DNA from: an uncultured Ruminococcus sp.
GTDB taxonomy: Bacteria; Bacillota; Clostridia; Oscillospirales; Ruminococcaceae
Length of the DNA stretch: 44,126 nucleotides
Direction of reading: 5' to 3'
Assembly: GCA_910576995.1 (NCBI GenBank)
Contig: CAJTLC010000020.1
Span: forward strand, 1 to 44,126
Below, piece after piece: positions 8,648 to 16,469 of this stretch. The notes below the pieces were generated by a model. The model had not been told where the DNA came from. It was given only the letters and a program-made list of their open reading frames with translations, and made no database searches. A program made the position numbers and the translations under genes. Each line of letters begins with the position of its first letter. Within the stretch, counting starts at the first letter, position 1.

Positions 8648-8676
8648 TTGACAAAAGATATAATAAATAGTATAAT
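8648..8676 (+). promoter_or_regulatory. Consensus promoter upstream of trkA
   Basis: Exact TTGACA (8648-8653), 17-nt spacer, exact TATAAT (8671-8676). The inverted-repeat element begins at the very next base, so the transcript of trkA should start inside it. Confidence 0.8.
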
Positions 8677-8832
8677 AGACCTCCTCGGAAACTAAGGTAC
8701 AGCCGTATGACGAAAGATTTTGTCATACGGCAAGGCAGACGACGAGAGCGGGCTGACGCCCTCTGAGGAGGATAACGCAGCCATATGGCAAAGGATTTGA
8801 CAGACGGTGTGCGTTAGTTTCCGAGGAGGTCT
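8677..8832 (+). repeat. 156-bp inverted-repeat element forming the trkA leader
   Basis: AGACCTCCTCGGAAACTAA (8677-8695) is repeated exactly in inverse at 8814-8832. Between them lie a 10-bp hairpin (GCCGTATGAC / GTCATACGGC, 8705-8734), a GC-rich arm around 8747-8764 and the palindrome GCCATATGGC (8780-8789). A second GAGGAGG at 8765-8771 could replace the right arm in pairing with CCTCCTC of the left arm. AAT flanks both ends, a possible 3-bp target duplication. It is either a miniature mobile element or a structured regulatory leader of trkA; I matched it to no known riboswitch. Confidence 0.6.
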
Positions 8833-8873
8833 AATATCCTATATAAAAATGCCGTTCAGGCATAGGAGGGAAT

Positions 8874-10232
8874 ATGGAGATAATTATTGTGGGCGGAGGT
8901 AAGGTCGGCAGTGCGCTTGCAGGCGTTCTTTGCGAAGAACACAGCGTGACCGTTATAGACCTGAACGAGTCCAAGATCAATTCTATTATAAATGATTACG
9001 ATGTAAAGGGCATAGCCGGAAATTGCCTGCGCACAGATATGCTTTCCGACGCAGGCGTTGAAAAATGCAATATTTTTATTGCCGTAACTAATTCTGATGA
9101 AACTAATATTTTATCATGCCTTATTGCGAAGAAAATGAAGGCGCGCCATTGTATCGCCCGTGTGCGTGATCCCGAATTTGAAAAGCAGCTTGTGTTCATG
9201 CGTGAAGAACTGGGCATAAGCATGATGGTCAATCCTGATTACAATTCCGCCAACGAGATCGCGAAAGTGCTTCGCTATCCCGAAGCTATAAATATTGAAT
9301 CTTTCGCAAAGGGCAGGGTCGATCTTGCGGAAATAAGGATAACGGCAGGTAGCATTCTTGAAAATATTGCGCTTTCGCAGCTTTCGCGCAGACTCAGGCT
9401 CGATGTGCTGATATGTGCCGTTCAGCGCGGTGAGGAACTGATAATCCCGAACGGAAATTTCGTGCTTCATGCAGGAGATAAGATCCATATGACGGCTTCT
9501 CACAGCAATATGGTAAAATTTTTTAAGAGCATCAGCGCCGCATACAGAGAAAAGCGAGTAAAATCGGCAGTTCTGATCGGCGGCGGACGAGTCGCGTATC
9601 ATCTTGCGCAGCAGCTGCGCGAAATGGGCGTAAAAGTCAAGATAATCGAGATAAACGAAAAGCGCTGTCTGGAACTTAGTCAGCGGCTTGATAAGGTCAG
9701 CATAATCTACGGCGACGGTACTGATCATGATGTTATCAAGGAAGAACGCGTTTACGATGCGGACGCGGTCGTAACCCTTACGGGTATTGACGAGGAAAAT
9801 ATCCTTATGTCGCTCCTTGCGAAAAATAACGGCGTCGATAAGGTCGTTACCAAGGTCAATCGCATAAATCTCATGCAGCTTTCGGGAACGCTAAACCTCG
9901 ACAGCATTATTTCTCCGAAGTCTATCACGGTCAATCAGATATTGCAGTACGTTCGTGCGAAAAAGAATACGCAGGGCAATAATATTGCGACCTTATACCG
10001 CCTCGTGAACGATCGTCTTGAAGCTATTGAATTCGTTGTAAAGGAACGCCGCGACTATATCGGAATCCCGCTGAAAAAACTGAAACTGAGAAGCGGTATC
10101 CTTATTGCGAGCATCGTCAGAGGCAGCGAATTGATAATCCCAAAGGGCGACGACTGCCTGATGGTCAACGACAGCGTTGTTATTGTCACCACCAACAGAG
10201 GATTTGACGATCTGAAGGAAATATTCGCGTAG
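8874..10232 (+). CDS. trkA: Trk-type potassium uptake regulatory subunit TrkA
   Basis: A 452-aa cytoplasmic protein with the duplicated TrkA layout: RCK-N/Rossmann (GGGKVGSAL, residues 7-15), TrkA_C, a second RCK-N (IGGGRVAYHL, around residue 235) and a second TrkA_C. It gates the TrkH channel subunit in response to nucleotides; the length matches the family (about 450-460). The start ATG 8874 has TAGGAGGG upstream. trkH follows after 17 nt, making an operon. Its leader carries the structured element at 8677. Confidence 0.95.
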   Translation: MEIIIVGGGKVGSALAGVLCEEHSVTVIDLNESKINSIINDYDVKGIAGNCLRTDMLSDAGVEKCNIFIAVTNSDETNILSCLIAKKMKARHCIARVRDPEFEKQLVFMREELGISMMVNPDYNSANEIAKVLRYPEAINIESFAKGRVDLAEIRITAGSILENIALSQLSRRLRLDVLICAVQRGEELIIPNGNFVLHAGDKIHMTASHSNMVKFFKSISAAYREKRVKSAVLIGGGRVAYHLAQQLREMGVKVKIIEINEKRCLELSQRLDKVSIIYGDGTDHDVIKEERVYDADAVVTLTGIDEENILMSLLAKNNGVDKVVTKVNRINLMQLSGTLNLDSIISPKSITVNQILQYVRAKKNTQGNNIATLYRLVNDRLEAIEFVVKERRDYIGIPLKKLKLRSGILIASIVRGSELIIPKGDDCLMVNDSVVIVTTNRGFDDLKEIFA

Positions 10233-10249
10233 GAGGCTCAGCCGTTCAA

Positions 10250-11686
10250 ATGAATTACAGAATGATAGTTTATATCATGGGGCAGATTCTTCGGATAGTC
10301 GGGCTTTGTATGCTTCTTCCGATAGCGGTAGGCGCGATGTTCGGGGAAAGCCATGTTATAGCGTCGTTCGGCATACCGTCGCTTATAACGATATTGATAT
10401 CGATTTTATTCACGCTGAAAAAGCCGTGTAACACCGCCGTTTTTTCGATGGAAGGATTCGTCAGCGTTGCTGCTTCGTGGATTGCAATGTCGGCGATAGG
10501 AGCTATGCCGTTCGTGATTTCGGGCGAGATCCCCAATTATATAGACGCGCTTTTTGAGACCGTATCCGGGTTTACCACGACGGGTTCGACGATTCTGAGC
10601 GATGTTGAGAAAATGTCGCGCGCGTGTATGTTCTGGCGCGCATTTACTCATTGGCTTGGCGGAATGGGCGTATTGATGTTTGTGCTTGCGGTAATGTCAA
10701 GCAACGACGTGCGCACGATGCATATGATGCGCGCGGAATGTCCCGGACCAAACGTCGGACGTCTTGTTTCAAAATCAAGCTTTTCCGCGCGTATTCTGTA
10801 CGGAATATATCTTGCGCTTACGCTTGCGGAGATAATCATACTTGTTATCCTGAAAATGCCGCTGTTCGACGCTGTCATCCATGCTTTCTCGTCAGCCGGA
10901 ACGGGAGGTTTTTCTCTGTGGAACGACAGCATAGGTCATTACAACAGTCCTGCCATTGAAATGGTTGTAGCGGTGTTTATCATTCTTTTTGGTATAAATT
11001 TTAATCTATACTATTTTATAATCATACGCCGCTTTTCACTCGTATTCAAGAACGAGGAACTGCGCGCATATCTGGGAATAATCGCCGCTTCAACAGCGGT
11101 TATCACGCTGTCGGTCATACATCAGTATTCATCTGTTCTCGAAGCGCTCAGAAGAGTTTTCTTCATGGTCGCCTCAACTATAACTTCGACGGGATTTGCA
11201 ACTGCGGATACGGCGCAATGGCCTGTATTTTCGCAAACTCTTCTCCTGATGCTGATGTTTATCGGCTCATGCGCAGGCTCGACGGGCGGAGGAATGAAAG
11301 TTTCGCGCATTTTGATAATAGTCAAAACAGGCGTCAGAGAACTGAAATATATTGTCAGCCCACGTGCTGTGGCAGCGGTAAAACTGGACGGAAAACCCGT
11401 TGAAAAAGATGTTATCAGAGGAGCGAGCAATTACCTGATAATTTTTGCGGTGATCTTCGCGGCGTCATTTTTGCTGATCTCCCATGATAAGTACACCATT
11501 GAGGAGAGTTTTTCGGCAGTCGCTACCTGCATAAACAATATAGGATTCGGCGTGGGAAGATTCGGTCCGACGGGTAATTTTGGTGGTCTGGACGCGTTTT
11601 CAAAGCTGGTGCTGTGTTTTGATATGCTCGTGGGCAGACTGGAGATCTATCCGCTGATAATGCTGTTTGCCGCGAGAAAGGTATAA
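10250..11686 (+). CDS. trkH: Trk-type potassium channel subunit TrkH
   Basis: A 478-aa integral membrane protein of the TrkH/TrkG/KtrB superfamily, about the usual length. The four pore repeats are recognisable by their filter segments: SGFTTTGSTI, SSAGTGGFSLW, ITSTGFATAD and INNIGFGVGRFG. The third repeat is followed by GSCAGSTGGGMKVSR, a family hallmark. It should form the membrane K+ pathway controlled by TrkA encoded just upstream. GTAGGAGG lies upstream of ATG 10250. Confidence 0.95.
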   Translation: MNYRMIVYIMGQILRIVGLCMLLPIAVGAMFGESHVIASFGIPSLITILISILFTLKKPCNTAVFSMEGFVSVAASWIAMSAIGAMPFVISGEIPNYIDALFETVSGFTTTGSTILSDVEKMSRACMFWRAFTHWLGGMGVLMFVLAVMSSNDVRTMHMMRAECPGPNVGRLVSKSSFSARILYGIYLALTLAEIIILVILKMPLFDAVIHAFSSAGTGGFSLWNDSIGHYNSPAIEMVVAVFIILFGINFNLYYFIIIRRFSLVFKNEELRAYLGIIAASTAVITLSVIHQYSSVLEALRRVFFMVASTITSTGFATADTAQWPVFSQTLLLMLMFIGSCAGSTGGGMKVSRILIIVKTGVRELKYIVSPRAVAAVKLDGKPVEKDVIRGASNYLIIFAVIFAASFLLISHDKYTIEESFSAVATCINNIGFGVGRFGPTGNFGGLDAFSKLVLCFDMLVGRLEIYPLIMLFAARKV

Positions 11687-11750
11687 AACTGCATAATAGC
11701 GGGCGGTAAAAATCGGCTGTAATGGCTGAAATTAACAAAAAGCATGAAAG

Positions 11751-11794
11751 AAACGGTTTTTTTGGGAATATCCCTTGACAAACCGTTTTTTTTT
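11751..11794 (+). terminator. Intrinsic terminator of trkAH overlapping the next promoter
   Basis: Outer stem AAACGGTTT (11751-11759) with AAACCGTTT (11780-11788), inner stem GGG/CCC, then a T run to 11794. The -35 box of the rpsL promoter (11775-11780) lies inside the hairpin sequence. Confidence 0.75.
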
Positions 11795-11803
11795 GTATAT
11801 AAT
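11775..11803 (+). promoter_or_regulatory. Consensus promoter of the str operon
   Basis: Exact TTGACA (11775-11780), 17-nt spacer and exact TATAAT (11798-11803), 60 nt before rpsL. The spacer is largely the descending arm and T tract of the upstream terminator. Confidence 0.85.
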
Positions 11804-11863
11804 ATATTGGTATGCTGTACAAGTTGTATACGTATACGCAAATTTTGAAAAAGGAGGAAGATT

Positions 11864-12280
11864 ATGCCTACATTTAATCAGTTAGTTCGCAAGGGAAGAA
11901 AGGATCTCGAGACTAAGTCCACTGCTCCTGCTCTCCAGAAAGGCTACAATGCTAAGAAGAAGGTTCAGATCAATCAGAGTTCACCTCAGAAGAGAGGCGT
12001 TTGCACTGCTGTAAGAACCGCTACGCCTAAGAAGCCTAACTCGGCTATGAGAAAGATCGCAAGAGTTAAGCTCACAAACGGCTACGAGGTAACTTCTTAC
12101 ATTCCCGGTATCGGTCACAACCTTCAGGAACACAGCGTAGTTCTCATCAGAGGCGGACGTGTTAAGGATCTCCCCGGTGTGCGTTACCACATCATCAGAG
12201 GCGCTCTCGACGCTCAGGGCGTTGCTAACAGACTTCAGGCCCGTTCCAAGTACGGCGCAAAGAGACCTAAGCAGAAGTAA
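11864..12280 (+). CDS. rpsL: 30S ribosomal protein S12
   Basis: A 138-aa basic protein of the small subunit decoding centre. It starts MPTFNQLVRKGR, and TPKKPNSAMRKIARV and RGGRVKDLPGVRYH are the universal S12 blocks. The lysines where streptomycin-resistance changes usually occur are unchanged. AAGGAGG precedes ATG 11864. It is the first gene of the str operon. Codon use is strongly biased, as expected for a highly expressed gene. Confidence 0.98.
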   Translation: MPTFNQLVRKGRKDLETKSTAPALQKGYNAKKKVQINQSSPQKRGVCTAVRTATPKKPNSAMRKIARVKLTNGYEVTSYIPGIGHNLQEHSVVLIRGGRVKDLPGVRYHIIRGALDAQGVANRLQARSKYGAKRPKQK

Positions 12281-12501
12281 GCTTCTGACATATGCAGCTT
12301 TCGGCATGCTGTAAAAAAATGCCGGACATTAAAAAATAGGATAACTACTATCGCAGGATAAATGCGGAGTTTATATATAGAGATATATTTGCCTCTGCAT
12401 TGGTCTTGACGCCAAGATTCGGTGAAGTTTGCAGAAAATGCAGTAATCGGGTCTTACGAGTACCTATGAATTCATGAATATATGTGAAGGAGGGAAGCGA
12501 A
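12281..12501 (+). other. Long rpsL-rpsG spacer with hairpins
   Basis: This 221-nt spacer has no reading frame of note. Hairpins seen: TCGGCAT / ATGCCGG (12301-12307 / 12319-12325), and CTGCAT / ATGCAG (12395-12400 / 12438-12443) enclosing TCTTG / CAAGA. The ribosome site AGGAGGGA for rpsG lies at its end. It may hold a regulatory structure of the str operon; the S7 site of Escherichia coli lies in the same spacer, but I cannot match the two. Confidence 0.45.
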
Positions 12502-12972
12502 ATGCCAAGAAGAGGTAATATCGCAAAGCGTGATGTATTACAGGATCCTGTATACAATTCAAAGCTCGTTACACGTCTCATAAACAATATTATGCTGGAC
12601 GGTAAGAAGGGCGTTGCGCAGAAAATTGTTTACGGTGCATTCGAGATCGTTGCCGAAAAGACAGGCAAGGACGCACTGGAGGTTTTTGAGCAGGCAATGG
12701 AGAATATCATGCCTGAACTGGAAGTAAAGGCTCGCCGTCTCGGAGGAGCTACTTATCAGGTTCCTATGGAGGTCAGACCCGAAAGACGTCAGACTCTCGG
12801 TCTCCGCTGGATAACCAAGTATTCCAGACTCAGAAACGAAAAGACCATGAAAGAAAGACTTGCCGGTGAGATCCTCGACGCTCTCAACGGTACAGGCGGC
12901 GCTTGCAAGAAGCGTGACGATACACACAAGATGGCAGAGGCAAACAAGGCGTTTGCTCACTACCGCTGGTAA
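12502..12972 (+). CDS. rpsG: 30S ribosomal protein S7
   Basis: A 156-aa protein that binds the 3' major domain of 16S rRNA. MPRRG, RLINNIMLDGKKGVAQ, EVRPERRQTLGLRW and ANKAFAHYRW are S7 hallmarks, and the length is standard. AAGGAGGGA sits upstream of ATG 12502. It precedes fusA by 24 nt in the usual str operon order. Confidence 0.98.
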   Translation: MPRRGNIAKRDVLQDPVYNSKLVTRLINNIMLDGKKGVAQKIVYGAFEIVAEKTGKDALEVFEQAMENIMPELEVKARRLGGATYQVPMEVRPERRQTLGLRWITKYSRLRNEKTMKERLAGEILDALNGTGGACKKRDDTHKMAEANKAFAHYRW

Positions 12973-12996
12973 GCGTCATTGTGAGAGGAAGATATT

Positions 12997-15075
12997 ATGG
13001 CAAGAGATTGTTCACTTGAAAACACCAGAAATATCGGCATCATGGCTCACATCGACGCCGGTAAAACTACTACGACAGAGCGTATCCTCTTTTACACCGG
13101 TGTAAATCACAAGATCGGTGAAACTCACGAGGGTTCCGCTACTATGGACTGGATGGAGCAGGAGCAGGAGCGTGGTATCACTATCACTTCCGCAGCTACT
13201 ACCTGCTACTGGGCAGGTCATAGACTTAATATTATCGACACCCCCGGACACGTTGACTTTACTGTTGAAGTTGAGCGTTCGCTCCGCGTACTCGACGGTT
13301 CTGTAACCGTTCTTTGCGCTAAGGGAGGCGTTGAACCGCAGTCTGAAACCGTTTGGAGACAGGCTGACAACTATAAAGTTCCCCGTATGGCTTATGTAAA
13401 TAAGATGGATATTATGGGCGCTGACTTCTACCGCGTTGTAGATATGATGAAAGACAGACTCAAGTGTAATGCCGTTCCGATTCAGCTTCCTATCGGCGCT
13501 GAAGACGAATTCAAGGGAATTATAGACCTTGTTGAGATGAAGGCTTATATCTACTACGACGATCTCGGAAAGGATATCCGCGTTGAGGATATTCCGGAAG
13601 ATATGAAGGAAAAGGCTCAGCAGTATCACGACGATATGGTTGAACACGTTGCAGAGCAGGACGAAGAGCTTATGATGAAGTATCTTGACGGCGAAGAGCT
13701 GACTCAGGAAGAGATCAAGAAGTGTATTCGCTCCGCTACTATAGCTAACCATATGGTTCCCGTAACCTGCGGTACTTCTTATAAAAACAAGGGCGTTCAG
13801 AAGCTGCTCGACGCTATTATCGACTATATGCCTTCTCCGCTCGACGTTCCCGCTATCAAGGGCGTTAATCCTGATACAGACGAAGAAGTCGAGAGACCTT
13901 CTTCCGACGACGAGCCGTTCTCGGCTCTTGCGTTCAAGATTGCTACAGACCCGTTCGTTGGTAAGCTGGCATTCTTCCGCGTATACTCGGGTATTGTTAA
14001 TCAGGGTGATACGGTTCTTAACGCTACAAAGGATAACCGCGAGCGTTTCGGACGTATCGTTCAGATGCACGCTAATCACAGAAAAGATCTTACTACTGTT
14101 TATGCAGGCGATATCGCCGCTGCGGTAGGTCTTAAAAATACGACTACAGGCGATACTCTCTGCGACGAGAAGCACCCTGTAATCCTCGAATCCATGGAAT
14201 TCCCGGAGCCTGTTATCCAGCTCGCTATCGAGCCTAAGACTAAGGCTGGTCAGGAGAAGATGGGTATCGCTCTGGCAAAACTTGCCGAGGAAGATCCTAC
14301 TTTCAAGACATGGACTGACGAAGAAACAGGTCAGACCATCATCGCAGGTATGGGCGAACTTCACCTTGACATTATCGTTGACCGTCTCCTCCGTGAGTTC
14401 AAGGTTGAGGCTAATGTCGGCGCTCCTCAGGTTGCTTATAAGGAAACCATCAAGGGCAGCGCAGATATTGACTACAAGTACAAGAAGCAGTCAGGTGGTT
14501 CAGGTCAGTACGGTCACGTTAAGATCCGTGTTGAGCCTAACGAATCCGGTAAGGGATACGAGTTCAAGAATGCCGTTGTCGGCGGTTCTATCCCCAAGGA
14601 GTATATTCCTGCTGTTGATGCCGGTATTCAGGGCGCTACAAAGTCCGGTATCCTTGCCGGTTATGAAGTAGTTGACGTTAAGGTTGAACTTTACGACGGA
14701 TCTTACCACGAAGTTGACTCGTCGGAAATGGCGTTCAAGATCGCAGGCTCGATCGCTTTCAAGGAAGCTCTCAAGCAGGCAAACGCCGTTCTTATGGAGC
14801 CTGTTATGAAGGTTGCGGTAATCGTTCCCGACGATTACACAGGTACGGTAATCGGCGACCTCAGTTCACGCCGCGGTCAGATACAGGGACAGGAATCCAG
14901 AACGGGTTCCGTTCAGATCGACGCTCTTGTACCGCTTTCCGAAATGTTTGGATATACTTCCGACCTCCGTTCCAACACACAGGGACGCGGTCAGTATACT
15001 ATGGAGCCTCACAGCTATCAGGAAGTGCCTAAGAGCATTGCTGAGAAGATCATGGCTTCAAGAGCTAAAAACTGA
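12997..15075 (+). CDS. fusA: Elongation factor G
   Basis: The 692-aa translocase GTPase of translation. G1 is AHIDAGKTT, followed by RGITITSAA (switch), DTPGHVDF (G3) and NKMD (G4). Domain IV contains the SGGSGQYGHV segment and the C-terminal RSNTQGRGQYTMEPHSY block typical of classical EF-G. It is full length, with GAGAGGAAG upstream of ATG 12997. It is followed by a hairpin and the separate promoter of tuf. Confidence 0.98.
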   Translation: MARDCSLENTRNIGIMAHIDAGKTTTTERILFYTGVNHKIGETHEGSATMDWMEQEQERGITITSAATTCYWAGHRLNIIDTPGHVDFTVEVERSLRVLDGSVTVLCAKGGVEPQSETVWRQADNYKVPRMAYVNKMDIMGADFYRVVDMMKDRLKCNAVPIQLPIGAEDEFKGIIDLVEMKAYIYYDDLGKDIRVEDIPEDMKEKAQQYHDDMVEHVAEQDEELMMKYLDGEELTQEEIKKCIRSATIANHMVPVTCGTSYKNKGVQKLLDAIIDYMPSPLDVPAIKGVNPDTDEEVERPSSDDEPFSALAFKIATDPFVGKLAFFRVYSGIVNQGDTVLNATKDNRERFGRIVQMHANHRKDLTTVYAGDIAAAVGLKNTTTGDTLCDEKHPVILESMEFPEPVIQLAIEPKTKAGQEKMGIALAKLAEEDPTFKTWTDEETGQTIIAGMGELHLDIIVDRLLREFKVEANVGAPQVAYKETIKGSADIDYKYKKQSGGSGQYGHVKIRVEPNESGKGYEFKNAVVGGSIPKEYIPAVDAGIQGATKSGILAGYEVVDVKVELYDGSYHEVDSSEMAFKIAGSIAFKEALKQANAVLMEPVMKVAVIVPDDYTGTVIGDLSSRRGQIQGQESRTGSVQIDALVPLSEMFGYTSDLRSNTQGRGQYTMEPHSYQEVPKSIAEKIMASRAKN

Positions 15076-15115
15076 TTCCGCTTTTTTACGGAGACAGCAT
15101 TAATTATAAATTCTT

Positions 15116-15146
15116 GTGTTTTGGCAAAGTTTTTTTGCCAAAACAC
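15116..15146 (+). terminator. 13-bp hairpin between fusA and tuf
   Basis: GTGTTTTGGCAAA (15116-15128) pairs perfectly with TTTGCCAAAACAC (15134-15146) around a 5-nt loop. It lacks a downstream T run, so termination may be partial. The tuf -35 box starts at the next base. Confidence 0.6.
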
Positions 15147-15175
15147 TTGAAATTACCAAAAGAATCTGTTATAAT
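15147..15175 (+). promoter_or_regulatory. Promoter of tuf
   Basis: TTGAAA (15147-15152), 17-nt spacer, TATAAT (15170-15175), 45 nt before the start codon. It allows tuf to be transcribed independently of the str operon. Confidence 0.8.
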
Positions 15176-15219
15176 GTAATTACAGATCTCTGAATCTTAT
15201 TTTAAGGAGGAATTTTCCA

Positions 15220-16419
15220 ATGGCTAAGGCTAAATTTGAAAGAACTAAACCCCATGTAAACATTGGTACTATCGGACACGTTGACCACGGTAAGACTACT
15301 CTTACAGCTGCTATCACAAAGACTCTCGCTATGAAGGGTCAGGCTAAGTTCGAGGCTTACGATATGATCGATAAGGCTCCCGAGGAGAGAGAGCGTGGTA
15401 TTACTATCAATACTGCTCACGTTGAGTACGAGACAGACGCTCGTCACTATGCTCACGTTGACTGCCCCGGTCACGCTGACTACGTTAAGAACATGATCAC
15501 AGGTGCTGCTCAGATGGACGGCGCTATCCTTGTAGTTGCTGCTTCCGACGGTCCTATGGCTCAGACAAGAGAGCATATCCTTCTTGCTCGTCAGGTTGGC
15601 GTTCCTGCAATCGTTGTATTCATGAACAAGGCTGATCAGGTTGACGATCCCGAGCTTCTGGAACTCGTAGAGATGGATATCCGCGATCTTCTTTCTTCTT
15701 ACGATTTCCCCGGCGACGATACTCCTATCATCATGGGTTCTGCTCTCAAGGCTCTTGAAGCTCCCGATGATATCAATGATCCCGCTTACAAGCCTATCAT
15801 CGACCTCATGAACGCTGTTGACGAGTTCATCCCAAGCCCTGAGAGAGACGATGCTAAGCCTTTCCTTATGCCTATCGAGGATACTATGACTATTTCTGGT
15901 CGTGGTACTGTTGTTACAGGCAGAGTTGAGCGTGGACGTCTTAATGTAAACGAGCAGGTTGAGATCGTTGGTCTCTCCGACGAGAAGCAGACAACTGTTG
16001 TTACAGGTCTTGAAATGTTCAGAAAGACTCTGGACTTCTGCGAGGCTGGCGATAACGTAGGCGCACTTCTCCGTGGTATCACAAGAGATCAGGTTGAGCG
16101 TGGACAGGTTCTCTGCAAGCCCGGCTCAATTCATCCCCATACAAAGTTTGCAGGTCAGGTATACGTACTGAAGAAAGAAGAGGGCGGTCGTCATACTCCT
16201 TTCTTCAACAACTACAGACCTCAGTTCTACTTCAGAACAACTGACGTTACAGGCGTTGTTACACTTCCTGCTGATAAGGAAATGTGTATGCCCGGCGATA
16301 ACGTTGCTATGGACGTTGAGCTTATCACTCCTATCGCTATCGAAGAGGGACTTCGTTTCGCTATCCGTGAGGGCGGCAGAACAGTTGGTTCCGGCGTTGT
16401 TACAAAGATCAACGAATAA
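15220..16419 (+). CDS. tuf: Elongation factor Tu
   Basis: The 399-aa aminoacyl-tRNA carrier GTPase. GHVDHGKTT (G1), RGITINTAHVEY, DCPGHADY (G3), NKAD (G4) and GSALKALE (G5) are intact, as are domain 2 and 3 blocks such as GTVVTGRVERG and RTTDVTGVV. TTAAGGAGGA precedes ATG 15220. Strong codon bias indicates very high expression. A terminator follows directly. Confidence 0.98.
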   Translation: MAKAKFERTKPHVNIGTIGHVDHGKTTLTAAITKTLAMKGQAKFEAYDMIDKAPEERERGITINTAHVEYETDARHYAHVDCPGHADYVKNMITGAAQMDGAILVVAASDGPMAQTREHILLARQVGVPAIVVFMNKADQVDDPELLELVEMDIRDLLSSYDFPGDDTPIIMGSALKALEAPDDINDPAYKPIIDLMNAVDEFIPSPERDDAKPFLMPIEDTMTISGRGTVVTGRVERGRLNVNEQVEIVGLSDEKQTTVVTGLEMFRKTLDFCEAGDNVGALLRGITRDQVERGQVLCKPGSIHPHTKFAGQVYVLKKEEGGRHTPFFNNYRPQFYFRTTDVTGVVTLPADKEMCMPGDNVAMDVELITPIAIEEGLRFAIREGGRTVGSGVVTKINE

Positions 16420-16433
16420 TTAAGTTCTTCAAT

Positions 16434-16467
16434 AAAAAATCCCGTCGAGGTTTCGGCGGGATTTTTT
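16434..16467. terminator. Bidirectional terminator between tuf and the T7SS arm
   Basis: AAAAAATCCCGTCG (16434-16447) pairs with CGGCGGGATTTTTT (16454-16467), with U runs on both strands. It ends tuf and the convergent minus-strand gene 16470-17906. Confidence 0.9.
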
Positions 16468-16469
16468 GT

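Noticed and set aside
8444..8695. 83-aa open frame over the ispF end
   Set aside because: It lies mostly within the miniature element, lacks a ribosome site and overlaps the ispF stop.
8677..8832. c-di-AMP (ydaO) or other known riboswitch upstream of trkA
   Set aside because: Position fits, but the conserved core sequences of ydaO are not visible, and the perfect terminal repeats are more like a mobile element. Left as unknown.
13012..14364. Long minus-strand frame opposite fusA
   Set aside because: It is a shadow of the strongly biased fusA codons, with no ribosome site and no recognisable domain.
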